From the NCBI RefSeq assembly GCF_014654615.1, contig NZ_BNBB01000020.1, forward strand, positions 1 to 64,000: 64,000 bases of DNA, in the 5' to 3' direction. Source of the DNA: Streptosporangium violaceochromogenes. GTDB lineage: Bacteria > Actinomycetota > Actinomycetes > Streptosporangiales > Streptosporangiaceae. Positions 24,725 to 33,311 of the stretch are shown here, piece after piece (the stretch's first letter is position 1; every line of letters begins with the position of its first letter). The position numbers and the translations under genes were made by a program. Under the pieces are notes generated by a model. It did no database searches. It was not told the origin of the DNA and was given only the letters and a program-made list of their open reading frames with translations.

Positions 24725-25753
24725 ATGAGAGCACTCGTCAAGGACAGGGCCGAGCCCGGCCTGTGGCTGGCGGAGGTCCCCAAGCCCGTCGCGGGGCCGG
24801 GAGAGGTGCTGATCAGGGTGCTGCGCACCGGCATCTGCGGCACCGACCTGCACATCCGGAACTTCGACGCCTGGGCGCGGCAGACGCTGCGGACACCGCT
24901 GATCGTCGGCCACGAGTTCTGCGGCGAGGTCGTCGAGGTCGCCCCGGGGGTCGAGGACATCGCGCCCGGCGACCTGGTCAGCGGCGAGGGGCACCTGGTC
25001 TGCGGCAAGTGCCGCAACTGCATGGCCGGCCGGCGCCACCTGTGCCGCAACACGGTCGGGCTGGGGGTGAACCGCGACGGCGCCTTCGCCGAGTACGTGA
25101 CGCTCCCGGCCTCCAACGTCTGGGTGCACCGGATGCCGATCGACCCCGACGTCGCGGCGATCTTCGACCCGTTCGGCAACGCCGTGCACACCGCGCTGAC
25201 GTTCCCGATGGTCGGCGAGGACGTGCTGATCACCGGTGCCGGGCCGATCGGCCTGATGGCCGCCGCGGTGGCCACGCACGTGGGGGCCCGCAACGTGGTC
25301 ATCACCGACGTCAGCCACGAACGGCTCGCCCTGGCCGGAAAGCTCGGGGTCAGCCTGGCGCTGAACGTCGCCGAGAGGTCCATCGCGGACGGCATGCGCG
25401 AGCTCGGGATGCGGGAGGGCTTCGACGTGGGGCTGGAGATGTCCGGGCACCCGCAGGCGCTCCGCGACATGATCGCCGGCCTGACGCACGGCGGGAAGAT
25501 CGCCATGCTCGGGCTGCCCGCCGAGGAGTTCGCGGTGGACTTCGCGACGGTCGTGACCTCGATGATCACCATCCAGGGCGTCTACGGCCGGGAGATGTAC
25601 GAGACGTGGTACGCCATGTCGGTTCTCCTGGAGAAGGGGCTCGACATCTCCCCCGTCATCACCGACCGCTTCTCCCATCGCGACTTCGACGCGGCCTTCG
25701 ACGCCACCGCGAGCGGCAAGACCGGCAAAGTCATCCTGGATTGGACCACCTGA
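24725..25753 (+). CDS. tdh: L-threonine 3-dehydrogenase
   Basis: A 342-aa zinc-dependent medium-chain dehydrogenase that oxidises threonine to 2-amino-3-oxobutyrate. The catalytic zinc ligands C38, H63 and E64 (GICGTDLH, VGHEFCGEV) and the structural zinc cysteines C93, C96, C99 and C107 are present. The NAD site reads LITGAGPIGLMAAAVA. The length and the segment FDPFGNAVHTAL are typical of Tdh. AAAAAGGGGGG lies shortly before the ATG at 24725. The stop overlaps the start of kbl, giving the classical two-step threonine to glycine pathway. Confidence 0.95.
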   Translation: MRALVKDRAEPGLWLAEVPKPVAGPGEVLIRVLRTGICGTDLHIRNFDAWARQTLRTPLIVGHEFCGEVVEVAPGVEDIAPGDLVSGEGHLVCGKCRNCMAGRRHLCRNTVGLGVNRDGAFAEYVTLPASNVWVHRMPIDPDVAAIFDPFGNAVHTALTFPMVGEDVLITGAGPIGLMAAAVATHVGARNVVITDVSHERLALAGKLGVSLALNVAERSIADGMRELGMREGFDVGLEMSGHPQALRDMIAGLTHGGKIAMLGLPAEEFAVDFATVVTSMITIQGVYGREMYETWYAMSVLLEKGLDISPVITDRFSHRDFDAAFDATASGKTGKVILDWTT

Positions 25754-26925
25754 TGTTCGACAACGTCCGTGCCGGCCTGCGCGAGACCCTCGACGAGATC
25801 GCCTCCGCCGGGCTGCTCAAGCCCGAGCGGGTCATCACCACCCCGCAGGGGGCCGGCATCGCCGTCACCGGGGGCGGCGAGGTGCTGAACTTCTGCGCCA
25901 ACAACTATCTGGGCCTGGCCGACCATCCCGAGGTGGTGGCCGCGGCCAAGGAGGCCCTGGACCGCTGGGGCTTCGGCATGGCCTCGGTGCGCTTCATCTG
26001 CGGCACCCAGCAGGTCCACAAGGAGCTGGAGGCGCGGCTGGCGGAGTTCCTCGGCCAGGAGGAGGCGGTGCTGTACAGCTCGTGCTTCGACGCCAACGGC
26101 GGGGTGTTCGAGACGCTGCTCGACGACCGCGACGCGGTGATCTCCGACGCGCTCAACCACGCGAGCATCATCGACGGCATCCGCCTGTGCAAGGCCCGCC
26201 GCCTGCGCTACGCCAACCGGGACACGGCCGAGCTGGAGGCCAGGCTCAAGGAGGCGTCCGACGCCCGGCGCAAACTGGTCGTCACCGACGGCGTGTTCTC
26301 CATGGACGGTTACGTCGCGCCCCTCGGGGAGATCTGTGACCTGGCGGAACGCCACGGGGCCATGGTCATGGTGGACGACTCGCACGCGGTCGGGTTCGTC
26401 GGCGAGGGCGGCCGCGGAACCCCCGAGCTGCACGGCGTCGCAGACCGGGTGGACATCGTCACCGGCACCCTCGGCAAGGCCCTCGGCGGGGCCAGCGGCG
26501 GCTACGTCGCCGCCCGGAGAGAGATCTGCGCGCTGCTGCGCCAGCGCTCCCGCCCCTACCTGTTCTCCAACTCGCTCGCCCCGATGATCGCCGCCGCCTC
26601 GCTGCGGGTCCTCGACCTGATCAGCGGTTCCGGCGAGGCCCGCGAACGGCTGCGCGCCAACACCCGGCGGTTCCGCGCCAAGATGACCGAGGCCGGGTTC
26701 GACCTTCTGCCCGGCGACCACCCGATCGTCCCGGTGATGATCGGCGACGCGGCCGAGGCCGCCGCGCTGGCCGAGCGCCTGCTCGAAAGAGGCGTCTACG
26801 TGATCGGCTTCTCCTACCCGGTCGTCCCGCACGGTCAGGCCCGCATCCGGGTCCAGCTGTCGGCGGCGCACTCCACCGAGGACGTCGACCGCGCCGTGGA
26901 GGCGTTCGCCGCCGCCCGCGGATAA
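25753..26925 (+). CDS. kbl: 2-amino-3-ketobutyrate CoA ligase (glycine C-acetyltransferase)
   Basis: A 390-aa PLP enzyme of the alpha-oxoamine synthase family. It cleaves 2-amino-3-oxobutyrate with CoA to glycine and acetyl-CoA. Conserved blocks include LNFCANNYLGLADHPEVV, SVRFICGTQ, VVTDGVFSMDG, DDSHAVGFVGEGGRGTPE and the PLP lysine in TGTLGKALGGASGGY. The start codon overlaps the tdh stop (TGATG), ensuring coupled translation. The sequence is full length with no anomalies. Three 14-bp repeats follow its stop. Confidence 0.96.
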   Translation: MFDNVRAGLRETLDEIASAGLLKPERVITTPQGAGIAVTGGGEVLNFCANNYLGLADHPEVVAAAKEALDRWGFGMASVRFICGTQQVHKELEARLAEFLGQEEAVLYSSCFDANGGVFETLLDDRDAVISDALNHASIIDGIRLCKARRLRYANRDTAELEARLKEASDARRKLVVTDGVFSMDGYVAPLGEICDLAERHGAMVMVDDSHAVGFVGEGGRGTPELHGVADRVDIVTGTLGKALGGASGGYVAARREICALLRQRSRPYLFSNSLAPMIAAASLRVLDLISGSGEARERLRANTRRFRAKMTEAGFDLLPGDHPIVPVMIGDAAEAAALAERLLERGVYVIGFSYPVVPHGQARIRVQLSAAHSTEDVDRAVEAFAAARG

Positions 26926-26940
26926 GCGGCGGGGACCGGC

Positions 26941-26982
26941 CTTTCACGGGCCGGCTTTCACGGGCCGGCTTTCACGGGCCGG
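26941..26982. repeat. three perfect 14-bp tandem repeats after kbl
   Basis: CTTTCACGGGCCGG is repeated three times without change (26941-26954, 26955-26968, 26969-26982), 16 bases after the kbl stop. Each unit joins the next through the self-complementary CCGG, so several short hairpins could form. It may serve as a terminator or RNA-protecting element before the LysR gene. Confidence 0.6.
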
Positions 26983-27120
26983 CCGGGGCGGGTGGGGGGA
27001 CGGGCACGCGGTGAGCCGGAGAGACCGGCGTGGATTTCCGGGCATCTCGGGCGGGCTACCGGCCCGACGCGCCGACCTCCGTCGGACAGCGGGAGATGTC
27101 TCGGCAAAAATGGGAAGGTG

Positions 27121-28143
27121 ATGGACACGCGGCGGCTCAGGACCCTGCGTGCGGTGGCCGACCACGGTACGGTCACCGCCGCGGCCGCCGCGCTCCATCT
27201 CACCCCCTCCGCCGTCTCCCAGCAGCTCGTCGCGCTGGAGAACGAGGTGGGCCACCGGCTGCTGGAGCGCGACGGCCGGGGCGTGCGCCTCACCGCCGTC
27301 GGCCGGATCCTCCTCGGCCACGCCAACGAGGTGCTCGCCGAGCTTGAGCGGGCCGAGGCCGCCGTCGCCGCCTACACCACGGGGACGGCGGGCGAGGTGA
27401 AGGTCGCCTCGTTCGCCACCGCGATCGGGCTGGTCGTGGCCCCGGCCGTGGGAGCGCTCAGGGGCAAGGAGCCCGGCATCCGGGTGCGCGTCCTGGACGC
27501 CGAGGGCGACCAGAGCCTCACCATGGTCCTGGACGGCGCTGTGGACGTGGCCGTCGCGGTGGAGTACCGCGGCGCCCCCGCCGAAGACGACCGCCGCCTG
27601 TCCCGGATCCCGCTCTACTCCGAGCCGTTCGACCTCGTCCTCCCCCACGACCACCCCCTGGCGGCCGTTCCCGGCCACGCCAAAGACACACCCCCGCTCC
27701 CGGGGCGTGACGCCGGGACGCTGTCGGTCGCCGACCTGGCCGGGGAGACCTGGATCGGCCCCTACCCCGGCAACCCCTGCCACGACGTCATCGCCCTGGC
27801 CTGCGAGCACGCCGGTTTCACCCCCGCGTTCGCGCACTCCTCCGACGACTTCAGCGCGGTGATCGCCCTGGCCTCCGCGGGAGCGGGGGTGGCGATGGTG
27901 CCCCGCCTGGCCCTGCGCGGCACGAACCTTTCGGGGGTGACGGTCCGCCCGGTGGCGGGCCCGGAGCGCCGGGTCTTCGCCGCCGTACGGCGGGGCGCCG
28001 AGCGGCACCCCCTGCTCGTCCCCCTCCTGGCCGTCCTCCAGGAGACCTCGGCCTTCCTCCACGGCCCGCACCCGGTCCGTGACGAAAGACCCCCGGCGGG
28101 ACGCCTCACGGGGGAAGGAGGCGTGCGGCGCAGCCGGCCGTAG
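27121..28143 (+). CDS. LysR-family transcriptional regulator
   Basis: A 340-aa LysR regulator. The N-terminal HTH is clear in MDTRRLRTLRAVADHGTVTA and LHLTPSAVSQQLVALE, followed by the linker helix and the substrate-binding domain from about residue 90 (GEVKVASFATAIGLVVAPAV, VDVAVAVEY). A glycine-rich C-terminal segment reads ALASAGAGVAMVPRLAL. It follows tdh-kbl in the same direction but is separated by 195 bases and the 14-bp repeats. Control of threonine breakdown is possible but unproven. Its 3' end overlaps the remnant ATPase gene on the other strand by 38 bases. Confidence 0.9.
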   Translation: MDTRRLRTLRAVADHGTVTAAAAALHLTPSAVSQQLVALENEVGHRLLERDGRGVRLTAVGRILLGHANEVLAELERAEAAVAAYTTGTAGEVKVASFATAIGLVVAPAVGALRGKEPGIRVRVLDAEGDQSLTMVLDGAVDVAVAVEYRGAPAEDDRRLSRIPLYSEPFDLVLPHDHPLAAVPGHAKDTPPLPGRDAGTLSVADLAGETWIGPYPGNPCHDVIALACEHAGFTPAFAHSSDDFSAVIALASAGAGVAMVPRLALRGTNLSGVTVRPVAGPERRVFAAVRRGAERHPLLVPLLAVLQETSAFLHGPHPVRDERPPAGRLTGEGGVRRSRP

Positions 28144-28348
28144 GGGACGACCGGCGCGCGACCGTCGGGCCGGCCTTGTGGCTTCCGGCGTGCTGGACGG
28201 CGTTGGTCACCAGTTCGGAAACGGCCAGCCTCGCGTCCTCGTAAGCGGGGTGGTCCTCGCCGAGCCAGGTGCGGACCGCCTCCCGCGCCCGTGAGATGGA
28301 TCGGGGGTCGCAGGGAAAGCAGGTCTCGTTAAGCGTCTCCGGATTCAT
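28106..28348 (-). pseudogene. truncated ATP-binding (anti-sigma-type HATPase) remnant
   Basis: The first 55 codons encode PCDPRSISRAREAVRTWLG and DARLAVSELVTNAVQHAGS, the start and N-box of the RsbW-like ATPases that often stand beside XRE-DUF397 genes in this group. The G-boxes that complete the ATP site are missing; the frame continues into a low-complexity tail that overlaps the LysR gene. The protein would be too short to bind ATP. It lies divergently from the frameshifted XRE gene, so the whole cassette seems to be decaying. Confidence 0.6.
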
Positions 28349-28539
28349 GGGTTCGCCCCCTAGCCGAATTGGGCTGATTTATGCGCTCTCGGACTGTTTA
28401 CCGAGGCGCCACCGGGATTGCGGTGTGGCCCTCATAAGGTCGCAAACCCGCGAGCGCCTGTACGGAGAACAGGGTCCTCAATCCATTCACAGTTTCGTGA
28501 ACCCCCTTCCCCACCAGCCAAAACCCTCTCCACAATGAG

Positions 28540-29410
28540 GTGACGCCCCCGGAGCGAAAGGAGCCCGGAAATGATCTCCCCCCCCCGGAGCCGGACCCGG
28601 AAACAGAAGCGACATCAAACCCCGATCCCTACATTTCCCCGCGCATTCGATTCGGCACGGAAATGCGCAAATTCCGCCTTGCCGCGGGATTCAGCCAGCG
28701 AAAGCTCAGCATGACGACCCACCTGTCCATCAGCCACATCAGCATGCTGGAGAACGGCCACCGGGCGGGCGCCGAACCTGGAGCTGGCCGCCAAAATCGA
28801 CGAGGCCCTCGGCCTGGGCACGACCCTCACCGGCCTGCTCGACCGGCTGAACCGCGCCGAGGCCCAACTCCCCCGCTGGTTCCGGCCCTGGCTGGACTTC
28901 GAGCGCGAGGCCGACTCCCTGCGCATCTGGGAAGCGCTGATGGTGCCGGGGCTGCTCCAGACCGAGGACTACGCGCGGGCCATCCTGAGCCGCAAGCCCG
29001 GCGCCACCCCCGAGGAGATCGAGGACAAGGTCGTGGCCCGGATGGATCGGCAGGAGATCTTCGGGCGGCGGGTGCCGCCGATGCTCTGGATCATCCTCGA
29101 CGAGGGCGTGCTGTACCGCCCCATCGCCTCCCCGGAGGTGATGCGGGGCCAGTTCGAGCGCCTTCTCGACGCCGGGGAGCAGATGCGAGTATCCCTGCAG
29201 ATCCTTCCCTACGCGGCGCGGAACGTGCTTGGCTTGTTGGGAAGCTTCACCCTCGCGGACCTGCCGAGAAGCAACAGCCCCGTGGCCTACCTCGACTCGC
29301 AGAGCCTCGACGACCGGGTCACCGACCGCCCCACCGACATGAAGAACCTCGTGTTCAGGTACGACGCGATCCGGGCCGACGCCCTCCCCGGCGCGAGTCC
29401 CTCAACCTGA
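28540..29410 (+). pseudogene. XRE-family DUF5753 regulator, frameshifted
   Basis: An N-terminal HTH (RIRFGTEMRKFRLAAGFSQR, HLSISHISMLENGHRA) and a C-terminal DUF5753 domain (LMVPGLLQTEDYARAILSRK, YRPIASPEVMRGQFERLL) lie in different frames. At about 28763-28770 the sequence reads GCG-GGCG-CCG where the family expects GCG-CCG. Removing the four extra bases restores HRAPNLELAAKIDEALGLG and joins the halves into one protein of about 285 residues. Either the gene is broken or the base call is wrong. The start near 28540 (GTG) is uncertain. The DUF397 partner follows 19 bases after the stop and is intact. Confidence 0.75.
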
Positions 29411-29429
29411 TCAAGGAGACAATGCGTAG

Positions 29430-29642
29430 ATGGACGACCTGATCCACGAACTCCCCACCGCCCGCTGGCGCACGTCCACCCTGTCCGGCGACGACGGCAG
29501 TAACTGCGTCGAGGTCGCCGCCCTCTCCGGCGGCCACCACGCCCTCCGCGACACCAAGGACCGCACCGGGCCGGCCCTCATCCTCACCCCCGCCGCCTGG
29601 GCCGGCCTCCTCGCCTCCATCAAAGCCGGCCGCCTCGACTGA
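29430..29642 (+). CDS. DUF397 protein
   Basis: A 70-aa DUF397 protein with the family core WRTSTLSGDDGSNCVEVAAL, then ALRDTKDRTGPALILTPAAW. DUF397 proteins are the usual partners of XRE-DUF5753 regulators in actinobacteria, where pairs such as BldB-like and toxin-antitoxin-like modules affect development or secondary metabolism. AAGGAG lies 11 bases before the ATG. Here the upstream XRE partner is frameshifted, so this protein may lack its cognate regulator, or depend on another copy such as the one at 31212. Confidence 0.88.
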   Translation: MDDLIHELPTARWRTSTLSGDDGSNCVEVAALSGGHHALRDTKDRTGPALILTPAAWAGLLASIKAGRLD

Positions 29643-30516
29643 AGCGTGTCGAGTACTTAGGCGCCGAACGCCGGTCGGCGCCGCCCTTACCCGCCGCTTA
29701 CCGGAGAAAGCTTCCGGCCATGTGACGAATGCTCGAAAAGCGCCCCCGGCCCTCCTCCGACGGAGGCGCCGCGGGGCGGCCCGCCGTATGATCTCCGGCG
29801 TTGCATTCCGCGCGACGGTCGATGTCGCGGCGAATGTCTCCGGCCCGCCCGGCGGCCTCGGCGCCCGGTGCGGGGCCTCCATTCGCGGGGAAGGTCAAGC
29901 ACCCGCCGGGAATTGCCGTTTCCCGGCGATCCGCCATTCAGGTATGCGGCCCGTCACCGAGCGCGAAGGTCACCGACAGCGAAAACCTCGGGCCATTGGG
30001 TAAAGTCTCCCCAGGATGCCGTCCCCTCGCTCCGGCCATTGACGGGGCGGCCCCGGAAGGGGTGATCCACGCCCCTCCGACCGGCGGCGCCACCCTCCGG
30101 ACCACCGCTGACGGCGGCACTCGGCCGTGCCGTACCGGTAGCGCCGTCACAAACCTCGGGCGGCGCGCCTGGCGGTCATCCGTACCCCGGTGTTCCGGTG
30201 TTCCGGTATTCCGGCAATCCACTGTTTCCGGCGGGCGGCGAGCCCCGCACGGACCGGTGGGCGGCTAATCCCATCGGTTCGGAAATCAATTTTTCAACTT
30301 CGAAGGGAAATGTTCCGGGGGGATAGGGCATCGGAACGTTACAATGTTTGGCGCCCGGTATACGAGCATCCCTCCTGTATTCCTTCGCCATCAAAGCGGC
30401 TACTATCACTCTTTAAGGGGCGTTACGGACATCTCCTTGACTCCCGGCCTTCACTCTCTGAATGATCTCAAAGGCAGATGGAGCAATACGAGCAACATTG
30501 GCGGGAGGTCAAGGCC
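29643..30516. other. long intergenic region
   Basis: About 870 bases without a supported gene. Short frames on both strands lack start signals. TTCCGG occurs repeatedly near 30190-30235, with GTTCCGGTGTTCCGGTATTCCGG as the densest part. AT-rich stretches at 30270-30420 probably hold the promoter of the following DUF6879 cassette. Confidence 0.4.
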
Positions 30517-30729
30517 ATGACAGTACGGTTCCTCGGTGGAGACACCGGCAACGACGGTTCGCCCCGGCTTTATGAGGATGGGGAGGACTTCCTCGTTCAG
30601 GGCTACCTGATCGAGGATCCATCCGTCCTCGCACAACTCAAGATCCCAGAGGGTGAGACCGTGGTTCGCATCCCGAAGGGGCTGATGAAGTACCTTCCGG
30701 AGGACGTCAATGGAGCGACTGTCGCTTGA
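30517..30729 (+). CDS. small partner protein of the DUF6879 cassette
   Basis: A 70-aa protein beginning MTVRFLGGDTGNDGSPRLYE, continuing DFLVQGYLIEDPSVLAQLKI and ending VVRIPKGLMKYLPED. Small proteins with this pattern precede DUF6879 genes in many actinomycetes. GGGAGG lies before ATG 30517, which matches where relatives begin; an ATG at 30478 would add 13 residues. Its stop overlaps the DUF6879 start by 20 bases. The function is unknown; co-occurrence suggests a complex with its neighbours. Confidence 0.7.
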   Translation: MTVRFLGGDTGNDGSPRLYEDGEDFLVQGYLIEDPSVLAQLKIPEGETVVRIPKGLMKYLPEDVNGATVA

Positions 30730-31225
30730 GGAGTTCCGCACCAACTTCCGCCGACATGCGCATGCCGTCCATCTGGAGATGAAAGAGCACTATGGCGTCA
30801 CGGAGGAAGACGAGCCGTTCCGGAAGTTCCTGGCGGGGGAGAAGGACGACTACGCGTGGCGGGCGGGATACCTCAAGGCCGTCCGTGACGCCACGGCGGC
30901 GGGAAGCGTGGTCCGAAGGATCCGCCTCGTCAGAGAGCCCCTCAACGACTACGCTCGCTTCCTGCTCCACATCTCTCCCGGCAACATCGCGGCCGGGGAG
31001 GAAATCCGCTACCTTCCGCGGGACAGGGCCGTCGGAGTGGAGTTCCCAGCGGAAGACTGCTGGCTGTTCGACTCTGTCCGGCTCATCCTCGTCAAGTTCT
31101 TCGATAATGGGCGGATGGACGGCTTCTACGTGGTGGACGACCCCAAACTTGTGAAGGTGTACCGGCACGCCTGCGCGCAGGCGTGGGAGCGAGCCACCCC
31201 CTTCGCCGAGTATGTCAACGGCTAA
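30710..31225 (+). CDS. DUF6879 family protein
   Basis: A 171-aa protein of the DUF6879 type: FRRHAHAVHLEMKEHYGVTE, EEDEPFRKFLAGEKDDYAWR, RRIRLVREPLNDYARFLL and a C-terminal WLFDSVRLILVKFFDNGRMD. There are no membrane segments. The family is of unknown function and is usually encoded between the 70-aa protein and an XRE-DUF5753 regulator, as here. GAGG lies 6 bases before the ATG. Overlaps on both sides (20 bases upstream, 14 downstream) show a coupled three-gene unit. Confidence 0.85.
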   Translation: MERLSLEEFRTNFRRHAHAVHLEMKEHYGVTEEDEPFRKFLAGEKDDYAWRAGYLKAVRDATAAGSVVRRIRLVREPLNDYARFLLHISPGNIAAGEEIRYLPRDRAVGVEFPAEDCWLFDSVRLILVKFFDNGRMDGFYVVDDPKLVKVYRHACAQAWERATPFAEYVNG

Positions 31226-32060
31226 CGAGGCCAGGGCAGCTCTCGGCATTCGGCTCAGGAACATCAGAATGGACGCCCGGCTGACCGGCCGTGCGCTCGC
31301 CGCCCTGGCGGGGTGGCACTTCACCAAGATCTCCAAGATCGAGCATGGCCACACCATGCCGACCGAGGTGGACCTGGAACTGTGGTGTTTCCACTGCCGG
31401 GCCCAGAGCGAACTTCCAGATCTGATAGCCACAGTTCGGACCATCGAGAAGATGTATGCGGAGATACGGCGCCTAATGCGCTCGGGCACGGCCCGATACC
31501 AGCGCGAACTCCTCGACGAGCGCGCCAAGAGCCACCGGCTGCGCACCTTCCAGATCTCCCTCATCCCCGGTGACCTCCAGACGCGCGAGTACACCACGGA
31601 GATCCTGACGGACGCGGCCAGAATGCTCGGACACCCCGCCGACATCGAGGCCAGTGTGGCCAGCAGAGCGGAGCGGGCGCGGCTCATGCGCTCCGGCAAA
31701 CGGCTCTACCACATCCTCCTGTGCGAGAACGTCCTGCGGTCGGGGGTCGTCTCCCCCGCCACGATGCGGGGGCAGCTGACCCATCTGACCACGCTGTTCT
31801 CACTGCCGTCGGTACATCTGGGGATCATCCCGAACAGGGCCAGGTTCTACATGCCCATGTGCGCCTTCTGGATCTTCGATGACAGGCACGCGGAGGTGGA
31901 GACGTTCTCCGCGATCATCAAGATCACCCAGCCGCGCGAGATCGGGGTGTACGCGAAGATCTTCGACCACTACGCCGGGACCGCCCTGTACGGCCAGGAG
32001 GCGAGGGCGCTGGTGATGAAAGCTCTTCATGATTTGGAGCAACATGGGGAAACCTCGTAG
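31212..32060 (+). CDS. XRE-family regulator with DUF5753 domain
   Basis: A 282-aa regulator with an N-terminal HTH (LGIRLRNIRMDARLTGRALA, HFTKISKIEHGHTMPTEVDL) and a DUF5753 effector domain from about 105 (RTFQISLIPGDLQTREYTTE, VLRSGVVSPATMRGQLTHL, HLGIIPNRARFYMPMCAF). It is intact, unlike the paralogous copy at 28540. The start overlaps the DUF6879 gene, so it is the third gene of that unit. DUF5753 regulators generally work with a small partner; here that role may fall to the DUF6879 or 70-aa protein, since no DUF397 gene follows directly. Confidence 0.9.
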   Translation: MSTANEARAALGIRLRNIRMDARLTGRALAALAGWHFTKISKIEHGHTMPTEVDLELWCFHCRAQSELPDLIATVRTIEKMYAEIRRLMRSGTARYQRELLDERAKSHRLRTFQISLIPGDLQTREYTTEILTDAARMLGHPADIEASVASRAERARLMRSGKRLYHILLCENVLRSGVVSPATMRGQLTHLTTLFSLPSVHLGIIPNRARFYMPMCAFWIFDDRHAEVETFSAIIKITQPREIGVYAKIFDHYAGTALYGQEARALVMKALHDLEQHGETS

Positions 32061-32094
32061 TCCGACGGTCTACCTTGCTTTTACCGTCTGATTT

Positions 32095-32553
32095 ATGGCT
32101 TTTGGACAGACAGCAACGCCCCCCCACACGAAGGTCCAGGAGGACGACGGGATCACCGAATCCACGGCCGAGCAGCATGACCTGGCTCTGGCCGCGGTAC
32201 AGCGACTGCTGAAGGCACGCGGGGTCCGCACCCGGTGCCTTCACAGAATCAACCTCAAGCTGTTCGGTGACGGTAGACCGTTCCCATTGGGAGAGCGCAG
32301 GCGATACGTCCCCGAGCTGGTCGTTCACGACGGCACCGGCCGGGCGGACACCGTGGTGTCCGTGGACAGGAACTCCGGCCGCTACCTCGTCTCCCGGCCC
32401 TCGGCGGGGGCCGAGAGCCGGGCCGTGGAGGCCGGCCAGCCCCAGGTGGTCGCGGACATGGTGCTCACGGCCCTGTCCTCGGCGCCCACGGCGTCCCCGA
32501 TATCCCAGAGGCCCTCGGCGGCCCAGGAGTCCCCGGCGGACGACACGCAATGA
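32095..32553 (+). CDS. hypothetical protein after the XRE gene
   Basis: A 152-aa protein of no recognised family. The N-terminal part carries STAEQHDLALAAVQRLLKAR, then HRINLKLFGDGRPFPLGERR and YVPELVVHDGTGRADTVVSV, a helix followed by strands. The C-terminus is Ala/Pro/Ser-rich. The ATG at 32095 lacks a strong ribosome binding site and a later start is possible. It follows the XRE-DUF5753 gene by 34 bases and probably belongs to the same transcript. Confidence 0.55.
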   Translation: MAFGQTATPPHTKVQEDDGITESTAEQHDLALAAVQRLLKARGVRTRCLHRINLKLFGDGRPFPLGERRRYVPELVVHDGTGRADTVVSVDRNSGRYLVSRPSAGAESRAVEAGQPQVVADMVLTALSSAPTASPISQRPSAAQESPADDTQ

Positions 32554-32983
32554 TCGGGCGACACCCCGGCACCGGCTCCGGCCGTCCCGGCGGGCCCCGT
32601 TCCACCGTTCCACCGAGCGCACGTGTCTCCCCCGGCAGGTTCGCGACCGCCGTTCCGTGATCCGGACGCGGTGCGAACGAGCGGCCGGCGACGGCCCGAC
32701 CGGCCGTACGGCCCGGCCCCCACTCGCGGCGGCGGCCTTCCCGCCTCCTCCCGCACCTCCCTGTCCCTGCCCCTCCCCCGCGCCTTCGCCCCTCGTGACC
32801 CGGGCGGCACCGCGCGGGCGACGCCTCTCTTTCCCTCGCCTCCACCGGCCTCCTCGAAGCCTCATGGAACGCCTCCGGCCAGGGCGGGCGGTCGGCGCGT
32901 GTTGAGTTCCCAGTGTTCCGCAAGCGTGGAGACGTACTTCCAGACCCGTCATGAAACCGTTGAAGTGTCTGGAGCCCCTCCCC
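32554..32983. other. intergenic stretch, no gene seen
   Basis: About 430 C-rich bases with overlapping long frames on both strands typical of high-GC noise. No domain, ribosome binding site or clear hairpin was found. Confidence 0.4.
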
Positions 32984-33160
32984 ATGCGTACCGGTCTTCG
33001 CGTCCTGCTCGGCCTGACCGCCGTCGCGGCGCTCACCCTCGGCGTCCCGGCCACGGCCACGACCGACCCCTCGGTCTGGAGATGGGGACCGATCCACTCC
33101 GCCGACGGCCACGCCGTGGCCGGGGGAAGGGTCGCGGCCGGCTACACCCAGGGCGGTTGA
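32984..33160 (+). CDS. small secreted peptide
   Basis: A 58-aa precursor whose first half, MRTGLRVLLGLTAVAALTLG with VPATATT, is a clear Sec signal peptide. The mature part, about 30 residues beginning near DPSVWRWGPIHSADGHAVAG, has two Trp, two His and many Gly and no Cys. GGAG lies about 10 bases before ATG 32984; an in-frame ATG at 32951 is less well placed. Small exported peptides of this kind occur in streptomycetes as surface or signalling peptides. No family is recognised. Confidence 0.55.
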   Translation: MRTGLRVLLGLTAVAALTLGVPATATTDPSVWRWGPIHSADGHAVAGGRVAAGYTQGG

Positions 33161-33311
33161 CCGGCCCATTCCCACCGGTTCGCCGGAGGTGCCGCGCGGG
33201 GCGCCTCCGGCGGGCCGGTGCACCCGGCCCCCTCGGCCGGAAACAGCCGGAAACGAACGGAAAACAATCGGCACCGGCCACCACTGCGGCGACCGGCACG
33301 ATCCCTCCCCC

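Noticed and set aside
29698..30268. Overlapping short frames in the gap after DUF397
   Set aside because: Frames on both strands are of equal quality, without start signals or domains.
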